Assembly (NCBI RefSeq): GCF_900143075.1
Contig: NZ_FRCY01000002.1
Location: 372,001-436,000 of the forward strand
Source: Cyclobacterium lianum
Lineage (GTDB): Bacteria; Bacteroidota; Bacteroidia; Cytophagales; Cyclobacteriaceae
Direction of reading: 5' to 3'
DNA: 64,000 bases
Every line of letters begins with the position of its first letter. Position 1 is the first letter of the stretch. Below are positions 35,530 through 44,001 of this stretch, in pieces. Both the position numbers and the translations under genes were made by a program. The notes below the pieces were generated by a model. That model was given only the letters and a program-made list of their open reading frames with translations, searched no databases and was not told the DNA's origin.

Positions 35530-36303
35530 TCAGATTTTGTTTGCTTTTTTTATGTATAGTTCCAAGGCCCCTGTCATGCTTGGTGCATTCGGAAGTGGTG
35601 CCTCAATATCCAAAATCAAACCTTCTTCTCTTACGGCTTGTGAGGTCGTGGGGCCAAAAGCGGCAATTCTGGTCTTTCCCTGCTCAAAATCCGGAAAGTT
35701 CGTGAATAGAGATTTAATGCCGGAGGGGCTGTAGAAAGCGAGAATGTCGTATTTGATATCCTTCAGGTCGGACAGGTCAGCCGCCACCGTATGGTAGATG
35801 ATCGCCTCGGTGAAGGAGATACCGTTTTGGGTTAAAAAATTGGGGATGTCATCCTTTCTGATATCCGAGCAGGGAAACAAATACTTTTCAGATTTGTGCT
35901 TTTTGAAAAAATCAAAGAGATCCGCTGCTGTACGATTTCCTACAAACAGCTTCCTTTTACGAATGACAATGTATTTCTGAAGGTAGTGTGCCGTTTGCTC
36001 TGAAATACAAAAATACTTCATGTCTGCAGGCATTTCTATCTTTAATTCCTGACAAATCCCAAAAAAGTGGTCGATTGCATTTCGGCTGGTGAAAATAACC
36101 GCCGTATGCTGAAGTATTTCTATTTTTTGCTTTCTGAAATCTTTAATGGATACCGGCTCGACCTGAATGAATGGCCTGAAATCAATTTTTATCTTGTATT
36201 TTTCAGCCAACTGAAAATAGGGAGACCGTTCATCAGATGGTTTTGGCTGGGATACCAGAATGCTTCTTACCCGGTTTAATCTGTCTTTTGTTGATTGCGC
36301 CAT
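35530..36303 (-). CDS. hemD: Uroporphyrinogen-III synthase
   Basis: HemD closes hydroxymethylbilane to uroporphyrinogen III in heme synthesis. The family is weakly conserved, but the 257-residue protein shows the right two-lobed pattern: RSILVSQPKPSDERSPYFQLAEKY at the start, IFTSRNAIDHFF at the lobe junction, the FPCSDIRKDDIPNFL segment, IYHTV, and DILAFYSPSGIKSLF with the conserved S-P-S-G region, then RIAAFGPTTSQAVREEG. It follows the DUF4271 gene by 16 bases in one transcript; DUF4271-hemD is a recurrent pair in Bacteroidota. Confidence 0.87.
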   Translation of the reverse strand: MAQSTKDRLNRVRSILVSQPKPSDERSPYFQLAEKYKIKIDFRPFIQVEPVSIKDFRKQKIEILQHTAVIFTSRNAIDHFFGICQELKIEMPADMKYFCISEQTAHYLQKYIVIRKRKLFVGNRTAADLFDFFKKHKSEKYLFPCSDIRKDDIPNFLTQNGISFTEAIIYHTVAADLSDLKDIKYDILAFYSPSGIKSLFTNFPDFEQGKTRIAAFGPTTSQAVREEGLILDIEAPLPNAPSMTGALELYIKKANKI

Positions 36304-36319
36304 TTTATATTTTTTTCCT

Positions 36320-37435
36320 TTACCCTAGGAGAAATTTACAAATCACCAAAAAGGGGATCAATTCAGAGCTGCAAAGGTATGAAAATAAATGATAATTATT
36401 AAAACCATTTTTTTTATACAACCAGATCGATAATCCAATAATGCCCAGGGTATAGAGTACCAAAAAGGCTTTGTAAAGCCACCAAACTGATATCCCTCCA
36501 TAGAGCAAATCGTTGGTATAAAAAATTACCGTAGTCCCTATCAAAACCAACAACCCAAAACCGCTAACTTTTAGCAGGTAGAAAAAATGTGGCAGTGCAA
36601 TTTTCTGCAACTCAAATATATAGGTATTGATCCCCAGCCAGATAAACTTCAAAAAAGTGACCAGTGTCAGGGTAAGCGTGAATGCCAACCAGGCGAAAAT
36701 CATGACGTCAAAGTCGCTTTCCAGTGAAAATCCGAAAAAATCCACATCAAATATATACATGCCCAGTATCCCCATCAAAGCCATGCCCATATTGATCAGA
36801 ATCAAATAAAACAACAGTTCCGCCGAATATACCTTTGAGAAACTTACAGATTCCCATAAATCCTCAAAAGAGAAAATCGCAAGAGGATTCCAGAAAAGTC
36901 CGAAAATAGAGGGGAAAAGGATCCGGAATAAGGCAAGGAAAAACAAAATGACAAGGACGACTGTAAAGAAGAAGTCCTTAAACCTGTCCTTACTTCTCCT
37001 GTTGTCGGATACCTCGCTCAAAACTGCAGGCCTTTCAGCCTCAGGTCCAAAAAAACCTTTTTTCACGGAAAGATCTTCCGGGGCAATCCCTTTTTTGAAA
37101 GCGGTAATTTTCAGCTTACCGGACTCCTTCAAACGGGATTCCAAATCTCGGTTTGAGATAAAAAGGACGGTGTCTTTCTCAACTACCTGCCACAATTCTT
37201 CGTTCATAAATAATGCTGCTCCTTCTGGCAGCCGGATCCTCCAATCTGCGCTCTCAAACTGCCGGGTATTTACCCAGACGGAAACCTCCTCGTTTGGAAA
37301 CAGCAGACCTCTATCTGATGAAGTTTCGATTTCCGGGTCATGATTCAATAATACCTGCGAGACAGCTTGAGCCGGAAATCCCGCCATCCAAAGGATGGCG
37401 GTCAACAATAAAAAAAACTGGTACCTCCCTTTCAT
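36320..37435 (-). CDS. DUF4271 membrane protein
   Basis: The 371-residue protein has a signal peptide (about 1-27), a soluble region with beta content (about 30-150), and then a C-terminal DUF4271 domain of about seven membrane helices from residue 158 on. Function is unknown. Its start overlaps the stop of the upstream Omp85-like gene as TAATG, which implies translational coupling, and hemD follows 16 bases on. A perfect 9-base GC-rich hairpin with a 3-base loop (37381-37401) lies within the first 20 codons. Family assignment rests on the membrane-domain pattern and the hemD neighbour. Confidence 0.8.
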   Translation of the reverse strand: MKGRYQFFLLLTAILWMAGFPAQAVSQVLLNHDPEIETSSDRGLLFPNEEVSVWVNTRQFESADWRIRLPEGAALFMNEELWQVVEKDTVLFISNRDLESRLKESGKLKITAFKKGIAPEDLSVKKGFFGPEAERPAVLSEVSDNRRSKDRFKDFFFTVVLVILFFLALFRILFPSIFGLFWNPLAIFSFEDLWESVSFSKVYSAELLFYLILINMGMALMGILGMYIFDVDFFGFSLESDFDVMIFAWLAFTLTLTLVTFLKFIWLGINTYIFELQKIALPHFFYLLKVSGFGLLVLIGTTVIFYTNDLLYGGISVWWLYKAFLVLYTLGIIGLSIWLYKKNGFNNYHLFSYLCSSELIPFLVICKFLLG

Positions 37436-39168
37436 TAAAAACGTCCCGTAAAACCAAAATGTATCCGCGAATAGTTAAATCCCAATGGCTGCCCGGCAGA
37501 TTTTCCCAATGCGTACACGAAATTAAACATACCGCCGGCAGTTTCCAAACTTAACCCCGCACCAAAAGAGAAGGGCCAATCCCTTTCCCGCTTCCTCACT
37601 GCATCTTCCAGCATGCCAAGGTCTGTAAACAAAAGAAAATAGGAATAATTACCAAAGTAATACCTTGGCTCAAGATTCATGTATGCGTAGCGACTGGAAT
37701 AGAAAAAATTTTCATTGAAACCCCGGATAGACTGCAAACCACCCAGGCGGTACAGGTCGTTAAGCAAGAGGTTGGAATTGTTCAATTCCCCGGCTTGCAG
37801 AGAAACCCTGGAACTGAAGTTTTTATCTAACCTGTAGTAATAATCTACCGCTCCCCTGATATAATATTGTAGTGATTCACGCTCTATCCCCGCATAGAGT
37901 GCCGGATCTATTCCTGTATTTTCCCGTAAGGTTTTGTTTCCGATCCCCAGTGTCAGCTTGCTTCTCCAACCCGACTTTGGCACTATCGGGTCGTCCACAT
38001 CAGTAAAACTAAAGTCAGCTCCATAACTATTGTACCTGAAATCGCCCACTTCAGGAAGTTCAGTGGCGTTTTCATATCGGCCTACTTCCAGTAAGTCTCC
38101 GGCCTGCCATTTGCTGAAAAAATCGATGTAGGTATTGGCAGTCACCTGATAGCCCAGCCGGAGGCTGAAGTCCCGGTTCAAAAAGGTGGTATCCTCTTTC
38201 AATAGCGAAAAAGCCGCTCCCAAATCCAGCTGCGATCCCAATACATAGGGTTCGCGGGCTGCTACCCGGAGATTCTGAGAATATTGTGTCAGCCGCTGCC
38301 AGTTGAGTTGATAATCTCTGCCTTTGCCGGATACGTTGTATAGCTGTAGATCAAATTGCCCCGTGACCAACCATTTATTGGCCTCGATTTCGTTGGGCAA
38401 AAATCCGATGATGCCGTCAATGGCGTTCATTTTACGATCTTCAACTGGCAGGTATATTGTGGCCTCTTCGTTTTGAAAGGACATTTCGGGGCTTCCTGAG
38501 AGGGCCAGATAGGGTACACTATTCTTTAGTACCTCCCTAAGCTTGTTAACCTTTTTTTGCGAAAAAGGGTTGCCGGGGATGATACCGGTTTTTCTGGCCA
38601 GGTATATAGGCTGTATCTTACTACTGCCTGTGATGCGTAAAGTATCGAAAGTGATCAGGGGACCTTTTTCCATGTATAGAGATGCCCTCAATTGTCCATT
38701 GTCGAGCTCAATGCTGTCCAATTTTACCGCCATAAAAGGATATCCATTGTTCTGACCCGTCTCCAGGATCTGCCCCATCAGGTGCTGAACCGCTTCGATC
38801 CGGAATGGGCTCTCCCCCGCAATAATGGCTCCGCCATCCAAAGAAGATTCCATCCAGGGCTCCAGGTTTCCCTTACCAAGCTGTATCCATTTGAACTGTG
38901 TACCTGCGTCCACTTGTAAGAAAAAGCGGTTGTCCGGTTTGATTTGGAGATTGCTTTCCAAATTCAAATATCCCTCCGCCTGCAGGGAATCTATCAGGTA
39001 GTCAGAAAACCTGTGCAGGGCCAGGCTATCGGAAAAGCTAAATTTCAAGGTATCTGCAGTCGATTGCGTGTCAGCATACTGCAGTCTGAGCACATAATCC
39101 TGAGCCTGGCTAAATCTTGGAATAAAAAGAAGCTGCAGAAAAAAAAATGCAATTTTCCAACCTACCAA
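37435..39168 (-). CDS. Omp85/BamA-TamA-like outer-membrane protein
   Basis: From a TTG at 39166-39168 the protein has 577 residues with a signal peptide (LVGWKIAFFFLQLLFIPRFSQAQ is split here: hydrophobic core IAFFFLQLLFI, cleavage near SQAQ). An upstream ATG at 39267 lies deep inside the preceding gene and is unlikely. The N-terminal part has POTRA-like modules (e.g. GPLITFDTLRITGSSKI, RKTGIIPGNPF), and the C-terminal 370 residues form a 16-strand-type surface-antigen barrel with LGGLQSIRGFNENFF, the conserved VRGY/IRGF-like lid motif, ending in RIHFGFTGRF. It could insert or translocate outer-membrane proteins or lipids. It is coupled to its neighbours by overlaps at both ends. Confidence 0.85.
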   Translation of the reverse strand: MVGWKIAFFFLQLLFIPRFSQAQDYVLRLQYADTQSTADTLKFSFSDSLALHRFSDYLIDSLQAEGYLNLESNLQIKPDNRFFLQVDAGTQFKWIQLGKGNLEPWMESSLDGGAIIAGESPFRIEAVQHLMGQILETGQNNGYPFMAVKLDSIELDNGQLRASLYMEKGPLITFDTLRITGSSKIQPIYLARKTGIIPGNPFSQKKVNKLREVLKNSVPYLALSGSPEMSFQNEEATIYLPVEDRKMNAIDGIIGFLPNEIEANKWLVTGQFDLQLYNVSGKGRDYQLNWQRLTQYSQNLRVAAREPYVLGSQLDLGAAFSLLKEDTTFLNRDFSLRLGYQVTANTYIDFFSKWQAGDLLEVGRYENATELPEVGDFRYNSYGADFSFTDVDDPIVPKSGWRSKLTLGIGNKTLRENTGIDPALYAGIERESLQYYIRGAVDYYYRLDKNFSSRVSLQAGELNNSNLLLNDLYRLGGLQSIRGFNENFFYSSRYAYMNLEPRYYFGNYSYFLLFTDLGMLEDAVRKRERDWPFSFGAGLSLETAGGMFNFVYALGKSAGQPLGFNYSRIHFGFTGRF

Positions 39169-40076
39169 ACACCCCTTACCTTCATGGGAAAGGTATACAC
39201 GGATCCACTGGCCGTGATGAATAAGGTTTTTCTGTCTCCCGCGCCAAAACATACATTTGCCGTCCAATTTTCGTCTACAGGTATATGCCCGATTTTATCT
39301 CCCTTGCTGTCAAATATGGTCACCCCATCACCTGTCAGATACACATTGCCCCTGTTGTCCAGGGTCATGCCATCTGAGCCCATTTCCACAAACACGCGCC
39401 TGTTGGTCAGATATCCGTCTTCTTCAATGTCATACACATAGGTTTTCTTGTCTCCGATGTCAGACACATAAAGTTTTTTTCCATCCGGTGTACCCACCAG
39501 TCCATTTGGTTTTACCAGATTTTCATCCACCCTGAAAAACTGGAGCCCGTCTGCGCTGAGGTAGTACAGATGCTCGCCATCCTGCTGCATTTCAGGGTCT
39601 CTCTCCCAATAGCTGCGCTTGTACAATGGATCGGTCAGGTAAATACCTCCCCGGGGATTGATCCACAAGTCATTGGGTCCGTTGAGCTTTTTCCCCTTAA
39701 AATTTTCAATGAGCACTTCGGCATTGCCCTCCTTATCAAACGACCACAACTCGTTTTCGAGATCAGCACAGGCGATCAGATCCCCTTCCCGGTTAAAGTA
39801 AAGTCCGTTTGACCGTCCCGCGTCCTCGGAAAAAACTGTGATCTCTCCGGTGGAAAATTTCCATTTGTAAATTTTGTTGTTTGGCTGATCTGTGAAAAAC
39901 ACATTACCTTCCCTGTCTACGGCCGGCCCCTCTGTAAAACTATACCCTTCTCCAACTTTCTCCAGACGGGCGTTTTTTTGCACCAGACTTTTCTTGATCT
40001 CCATCTGGGCAAAAGAAAGTTGCGATAAAAGCAAAACGAGCATTGCTAGCGGAAATATGGCTTTGGGTATTGTCAT
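39162..40076 (-). CDS. SMP-30/gluconolactonase-like secreted protein
   Basis: From the ATG at 40074-40076 (MTIPKAIFPL) the protein has 304 residues with a signal peptide ending LSFAQ. The mature part is a six-bladed beta-propeller of the SMP-30/LRE gluconolactonase family: GEGYSFTEGPAVDREGNVFFTDQ with the metal-site glutamate, GRSNGLYFNREGDLIACADLEN, KLNGPNDLWINPRGGIYLTDP with asparagine and aspartate ligands, and GMTLDNRGNVYLTG. It probably hydrolyses a sugar lactone in the periplasm. A putative promoter at 40114-40121 would place transcription start near 40107, too close for the ATG at 40106. The stop overlaps the next gene's TTG start. Confidence 0.87.
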   Translation of the reverse strand: MTIPKAIFPLAMLVLLLSQLSFAQMEIKKSLVQKNARLEKVGEGYSFTEGPAVDREGNVFFTDQPNNKIYKWKFSTGEITVFSEDAGRSNGLYFNREGDLIACADLENELWSFDKEGNAEVLIENFKGKKLNGPNDLWINPRGGIYLTDPLYKRSYWERDPEMQQDGEHLYYLSADGLQFFRVDENLVKPNGLVGTPDGKKLYVSDIGDKKTYVYDIEEDGYLTNRRVFVEMGSDGMTLDNRGNVYLTGDGVTIFDSKGDKIGHIPVDENWTANVCFGAGDRKTLFITASGSVYTFPMKVRGVW

Positions 40077-40113
40077 TTCAAAGGGTTTTAGGCGATGATG
40101 AATCATATCGGCT

Positions 40114-40121
40114 CAAAATTA
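40114..40121 (-). promoter_or_regulatory. Candidate -7 element for the SMP-30-Omp85-DUF4271-hemD operon
   Basis: Leftward TAATTTTG matches TAnnTTTG exactly, 38 bases before the preferred ATG at 40076. No convincing -33 box. Confidence 0.4.
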
Positions 40122-40164
40122 ACTCAATTATCACCAATTCCTAAAACCTCTACTCAATAATCTT

Positions 40165-40172
40165 TAGCTTTG
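40165..40172 (+). promoter_or_regulatory. Candidate -7 element for hemW
   Basis: TAGCTTTG matches TAnnTTTG exactly, about 100 bases upstream of hemW. No clear -33 box at 17-20 bases. Confidence 0.35.
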
Positions 40173-40272
40173 CACCTGACTCCATAAAATAAGGAGGGAG
40201 AAAACCCCAGCTTCTCACCACAGAAAAAGAAACAAGCTGTTCCGAATCGCAGCCTGCTACTTATCCGCCATT

Positions 40273-41397
40273 ATGTCAGGTATTTATATACATATTCCTT
40301 TCTGCTTGCAAGCCTGCCACTACTGTGACTTTCATTTCAGCACCAACAGGAAGCCGGCTGCTGAGATGGTACAAATGATCTGCCGGGAATTGGTATTGAG
40401 GAAAAACTACCTGCCAAAAGCCCAACCCATACAAACCGTCTACTTCGGAGGAGGAACTCCTTCAATTCTTCCCGCAGCGCAAATTGGGGAAATTTATGCT
40501 TGTATCCGTGAAAATTTTGATTGCCAACTGCTCGAAACCACCCTGGAGGCCAATCCGGACGATTTGACTCCGGAAAAATTAAATGCATTGAGGGATATGG
40601 GCATCGACAGGTTGAGCATCGGAATTCAAAGCTTCAACGACCAGGTATTGCGTTTTTACAACCGTTCACATACAGCCGTCGAGTCCCTGCAAGCCATCGA
40701 TAAAGCCAGAAAGGCTGGTTTCAGGTCGATTTCCATTGATCTGATCTATGGCTTTCCGCATGCCGATCACAGTATCTGGCAAAAGGACCTGGCCCAAACC
40801 ATCTCCCTGGCTCCGGATCACATCAGCTCTTATTGCCTTACGATAGAGCCCGGGACTGCCCTGGGTGTTTGGGAGAAGAAAGGAAAATTCAACGCTGCCT
40901 CAGACGACTTTCAAGCGGAACAATTTGAAATTTTGCTTCAAACTCTGGACAAGGCTGACTATCTGCAATACGAAATCTCCAATTTTGCCAGGCATCAGGC
41001 TTTTTCCCTGCACAACAGCAATTACTGGAAAGGGGTACCCTATCTGGGTCTGGGTCCCGGGGCGCACTCCTTTGATGGAAAGCACCGTGGACACAATATC
41101 TCCAACAATGCGGTGTATATGCGCATGTTGCAGAAAAACAAACTTCCTTTCCAGATAGAAACCCTGGACAAACACGAGCAGATCAATGAATACCTGCTCA
41201 CCTCATTGAGAACCATCTGGGGAATCGATACGGCCTACCTGACGGAGCAATTTGGATGGGACCTGCGAAAAGAAAGACAAAATATCCTCGCTGATATGCT
41301 GGGACAGGATCTGATTCAGGTCAGTTCACAGGCGGTAATCCTTACCAATAAAGGCAAGCTTCTCGCAGATTACCTGGCAGCAAAACTATTTATCTGA
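40273..41397 (+). CDS. hemW: Radical SAM heme chaperone HemW
   Basis: HemW binds heme and delivers it to respiratory proteins; it was long misnamed as an oxygen-independent coproporphyrinogen oxidase. The 374-residue protein has the CxxxCxxC iron-sulfur motif at C11, C15 and C18 (PFCLQACHYCDF). Then come the GGGTPS motif (about 58-63), LEANPDDLT, GIDRLSIGIQSF and the DLIYGFPHAD segment. The C-terminal HemN-like domain (LGPGAHSFDG, NKGKLLADYLAAKLF) is complete. The CxxxCxxCxF spacing (FHF rather than FxC) is the HemW and not the HemN type. The DUF721 gene follows at 19 bases. Confidence 0.94.
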   Translation: MSGIYIHIPFCLQACHYCDFHFSTNRKPAAEMVQMICRELVLRKNYLPKAQPIQTVYFGGGTPSILPAAQIGEIYACIRENFDCQLLETTLEANPDDLTPEKLNALRDMGIDRLSIGIQSFNDQVLRFYNRSHTAVESLQAIDKARKAGFRSISIDLIYGFPHADHSIWQKDLAQTISLAPDHISSYCLTIEPGTALGVWEKKGKFNAASDDFQAEQFEILLQTLDKADYLQYEISNFARHQAFSLHNSNYWKGVPYLGLGPGAHSFDGKHRGHNISNNAVYMRMLQKNKLPFQIETLDKHEQINEYLLTSLRTIWGIDTAYLTEQFGWDLRKERQNILADMLGQDLIQVSSQAVILTNKGKLLADYLAAKLFI

Positions 41398-41416
41398 AGA
41401 ATCAGGCTATATTTGT

Positions 41417-41734
41417 ATGGTGAAGAAATATCCGACCGAAAGCCAGAGAAAAAGCAATACCTCACCCCTCAAAGAAGTTTTTGAGGAGCTGCTGGAAGCC
41501 TATAAGCTCAAGGACAGGTATGCGGAGAAAACCCTGATACAGGAATGGGGCTCGCTCATGGGCAAAACTGTAGCTACCCGAACAATCAGCCTCTCCATCA
41601 GCAAAAAGAAACTTTACGTCAAAATGAGTTCGGCACCTCTCAAGAAGGAAATGATGCTGAACAAATCCAGGATCCTGCTGCTGATTGAGGAAAAATACGG
41701 GAAATCAGTCGTTGACGATATTGTATTGTTATAA
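41417..41734 (+). CDS. DUF721 domain protein
   Basis: The 105-residue protein belongs to the DUF721 (DciA-like) family: LKEVFEELLEAYKLKDRYAEKTLIQEWGSLMGKTVATRT, then SISKKKLYVKMSSAPLKKEMMLNKSRILLLIEEKYGKSVVDDIVLL. The fold resembles a KH domain. In bacteria lacking DnaC/DnaI loaders, DciA proteins recruit the replicative helicase DnaB; many Bacteroidota carry such short DUF721 proteins, so a DciA-like role is plausible but unproven here. It is co-directional with hemW and is followed directly by a terminator. Confidence 0.88.
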   Translation: MVKKYPTESQRKSNTSPLKEVFEELLEAYKLKDRYAEKTLIQEWGSLMGKTVATRTISLSISKKKLYVKMSSAPLKKEMMLNKSRILLLIEEKYGKSVVDDIVLL

Positions 41735-41775
41735 AGGAAAGCGGGCAAGCCTGCCAGGTCCCGCTTCCTTTGCTT
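41733..41775. terminator. Terminator after DUF721 and the aldehyde dehydrogenase
   Basis: AAAGGAAAGCGGG and CCCGCTTCCTTT pair with one bulged A (14-base loop) and are followed by GCTTTTTGCTTTT. It begins at the DUF721 stop and lies 24 bases past the convergent dehydrogenase stop. Confidence 0.65.
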
Positions 41776-41798
41776 TTTGCTTTTCTGGCCCTAACTCA

Positions 41799-43250
41799 TC
41801 AGTAACTGACCCAATTGCCATCAACCTTTCTCAGTATTCCCAGGGGATTGCCTTCTTTCAATGCATCGGGCCAGAGACTCTCCGGCATATCCTGATAAGC
41901 CACCGGTCTGGCAAAACGCTTGATCGCATAGCTGCCGACAGAGGTACTTCTGCTGTCTGAGGTGGCAGGAAATGGGCCTCCATGCTGCATGGCATGCCCC
42001 ACCTCCACTCCGGTAGGAACGCCTTTGAACAATAGTCTGCCGCACTTCTCTTCCAGGAGAAGCAGCAATGCCGACTGGTTTTGCAACTCTGCCTCTTCTC
42101 CCCAGATCGTACAGGTGAGTTGTCCTTTGAGATTTTCTGCCAGAGCCTGCAGTTGCTTATCGTCCTCATATACAACCAGTATACCAAAGGGGCCAAAAAC
42201 CTCCTCCTGAAAGGCCGCATCGCTGAGCCAATCTGAGGCGCTAACTTTTGCCAGGGCTACATTTCCGGTAAGGACGTCTGACTCTTCAGGTTGTAACAGC
42301 CATTTTAACTTCTTCGATTGCGAGAGCGTTTCGATAGCCTGATAATAAGCATGGCATATGCCTTCGTGGAGCATGGGAGCACCTGCCACTTCTTTTAATC
42401 TGTCAGCCACTGCTGTAGAAAATGCTTCCTCCCGCGACTTGGGTATAAAAATGAGTCCGGGATTGGTACAGAATTGGCCCACCCCAAGGCTCAGTGAAGC
42501 GGCATAGGCCGCCGCTGCTGCATCCATTCGCTCCGAAAGGTATTCTTCCAGAACAAAAATCGGGTTTACACTGCCCATTTCCGCATACACCGGAATCGGA
42601 TGCTCCCGGGCATTACATGCGTCAAAGAGAGCTTTTCCTCCTCTGAATGATCCGGTGAAGGCTACTGCTTTGGCCAGGGGATGTGCGACCAGCTCCTGCC
42701 CGGTGTCGATACCGCCCTCCACATGCTGGAAGGTTCCCTTTGGAAGTCCTTTGATACGGACAGCATTTTTGATGGCCTCTGCTACCATGCGGGAGGTTTC
42801 CGGATGGGCCGGGTGGGCCTTGTAGATAACCGGGCAACCGGCCGCCAGCGCAGATACGGTATCTCCTCCAGCAGTAGAAAAAGCCAGAGGAAAATTACTT
42901 GCACCAAATACTACCACAGGACCCAGCGGTTTTAGCATTCTCCTGATATCGGGCTTGGGTGCTGGCTTTCTGTCAGGATCCGGGTGATCTATGGTAGCTT
43001 CTACCCAGCTCCCTTCATTTACCAGTGCTGCAAAAAGTCTTATCTGCCCCAAAGTCCTGCCCAGTTCACCGGTGATCCTGCCCTCCGGCAGGTGCGATTC
43101 ACCTGCGGCTGTGGGTATCAGGTCATCTCTGATCGCATCTATTTGACCGGCCATTTCCTCCAGAAAACCGGAAATTTTTTCTTTCTTTAATGTTTTTAAT
43201 ATCAAGAATGCCTTTTGTGCATCCTGAAAATTAATCGCTATCTGACTCAT
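41799..43250 (-). CDS. NADP-type aldehyde dehydrogenase (2,5-dioxovalerate dehydrogenase-like)
   Basis: The 483-residue protein is an aldehyde dehydrogenase of the alpha-ketoglutaric semialdehyde (2,5-dioxovalerate) group. Motifs: GPVVVFGASNFPLAFSTAGG with the substrate-tunnel asparagine, VIYKAHPAHPETS, VAFTGSFRGGKALF at the cofactor site, the general base glutamate in YAEMGSVNPIF and the catalytic cysteine in GVGQFCTNPG. The C-terminal GVPTGVEVGHAMQHGGPFPATSD is distinctive for this clade. Such enzymes finish oxidative pentose or sugar-acid and hydroxyproline breakdown at 2-oxoglutarate. Pathway partners are not adjacent. It has a promoter at 43296-43323. Confidence 0.88.
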   Translation of the reverse strand: MSQIAINFQDAQKAFLILKTLKKEKISGFLEEMAGQIDAIRDDLIPTAAGESHLPEGRITGELGRTLGQIRLFAALVNEGSWVEATIDHPDPDRKPAPKPDIRRMLKPLGPVVVFGASNFPLAFSTAGGDTVSALAAGCPVIYKAHPAHPETSRMVAEAIKNAVRIKGLPKGTFQHVEGGIDTGQELVAHPLAKAVAFTGSFRGGKALFDACNAREHPIPVYAEMGSVNPIFVLEEYLSERMDAAAAAYAASLSLGVGQFCTNPGLIFIPKSREEAFSTAVADRLKEVAGAPMLHEGICHAYYQAIETLSQSKKLKWLLQPEESDVLTGNVALAKVSASDWLSDAAFQEEVFGPFGILVVYEDDKQLQALAENLKGQLTCTIWGEEAELQNQSALLLLLEEKCGRLLFKGVPTGVEVGHAMQHGGPFPATSDSRSTSVGSYAIKRFARPVAYQDMPESLWPDALKEGNPLGILRKVDGNWVSY

Positions 43251-43295
43251 GTTCTGAAATGGGTTGGTTTCAATGAAAAAGGATTTTCATTTGTG

Positions 43296-43323
43296 TAAAA
43301 ATAATCCTTCGTTAAAGCTTCAA
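43296..43323 (-). promoter_or_regulatory. Promoter of the aldehyde dehydrogenase
   Basis: Leftward TTG, 17 bases, TATTTTTA (one mismatch to TAnnTTTG), 46 bases before the start codon. Confidence 0.4.
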
Positions 43324-43485
43324 GTTAACTGATATTAGGCGTAGTCGCAACACATTGATACAGATTAGTCCATTTGCAGCAACCTTTTATTTATCCCAGG
43401 TACACATTCATATATGATTTTTCTATATTTAGCGGGCTGATTGACCAAATGCGGACCTTGTGTTTTTTCGTTTATTTCCACTACT

Positions 43486-44001
43486 ATGCGCCAAAATTAC
43501 TCCTCACCTCTTTCAGAAATCCGAATCAGAAACCACTTTGAGCCCGGTGATATTGGCACCATCATCGGGCTGCATGGGAGATTGTACCATGATACCTATG
43601 GTTTCGGACTGGGCTTTGAAAAATATGTAGCACGAACCTTTGCCGAATTTGCCTGCAATTTTCAGGAAACCAAAGACAAAATCTGGATAGCAGCGGAAGG
43701 GAGAACCATCAAGGGATGCATTGCATTGGTAGACCGGGGCGAACTAAATGCACAACTCCGGTATTTTATCGTCACTCCGGATGTCAGAGGGCAGGGATTG
43801 GGCAGATTACTTTTTGGCAGCTACATGCAACACATCCACGACCATGGATATGAAACGGTATATCTATGGACCACCGCAAACCTGCAGGCAGCCGCAAGCC
43901 TCTATCTCGATGCGGGCTTCAGGCTGGCGGAACAAAAATCATCGGATACCTTCGGACTGCCGCTGCTGGAGCAAAGATACGTATGGGAAAAAAGCAAATA
44001 G
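43486..44001 (+). CDS. GNAT family N-acetyltransferase
   Basis: The protein has 171 residues from the ATG at 43486 (MRQNYSS); an in-frame TTG at 43441 would add 15 poorly convincing residues. The GNAT fold is shown by IRNHFEPGDIGTIIGLHGRLYH at the start, WIAAEGRTIKGCIAL, and the acetyl-CoA binding motif A, YFIVTPDVRGQGLGRLLFG (R/QxxGxG/A). LDAGFRLAEQ follows in motif B. The YHDTYGFGLGFEKYV segment resembles the acetyltransferase half of MarR-GNAT fusions, here without a MarR domain. The substrate is unknown. It is a single-gene unit. Confidence 0.9.
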   Translation: MRQNYSSPLSEIRIRNHFEPGDIGTIIGLHGRLYHDTYGFGLGFEKYVARTFAEFACNFQETKDKIWIAAEGRTIKGCIALVDRGELNAQLRYFIVTPDVRGQGLGRLLFGSYMQHIHDHGYETVYLWTTANLQAAASLYLDAGFRLAEQKSSDTFGLPLLEQRYVWEKSK

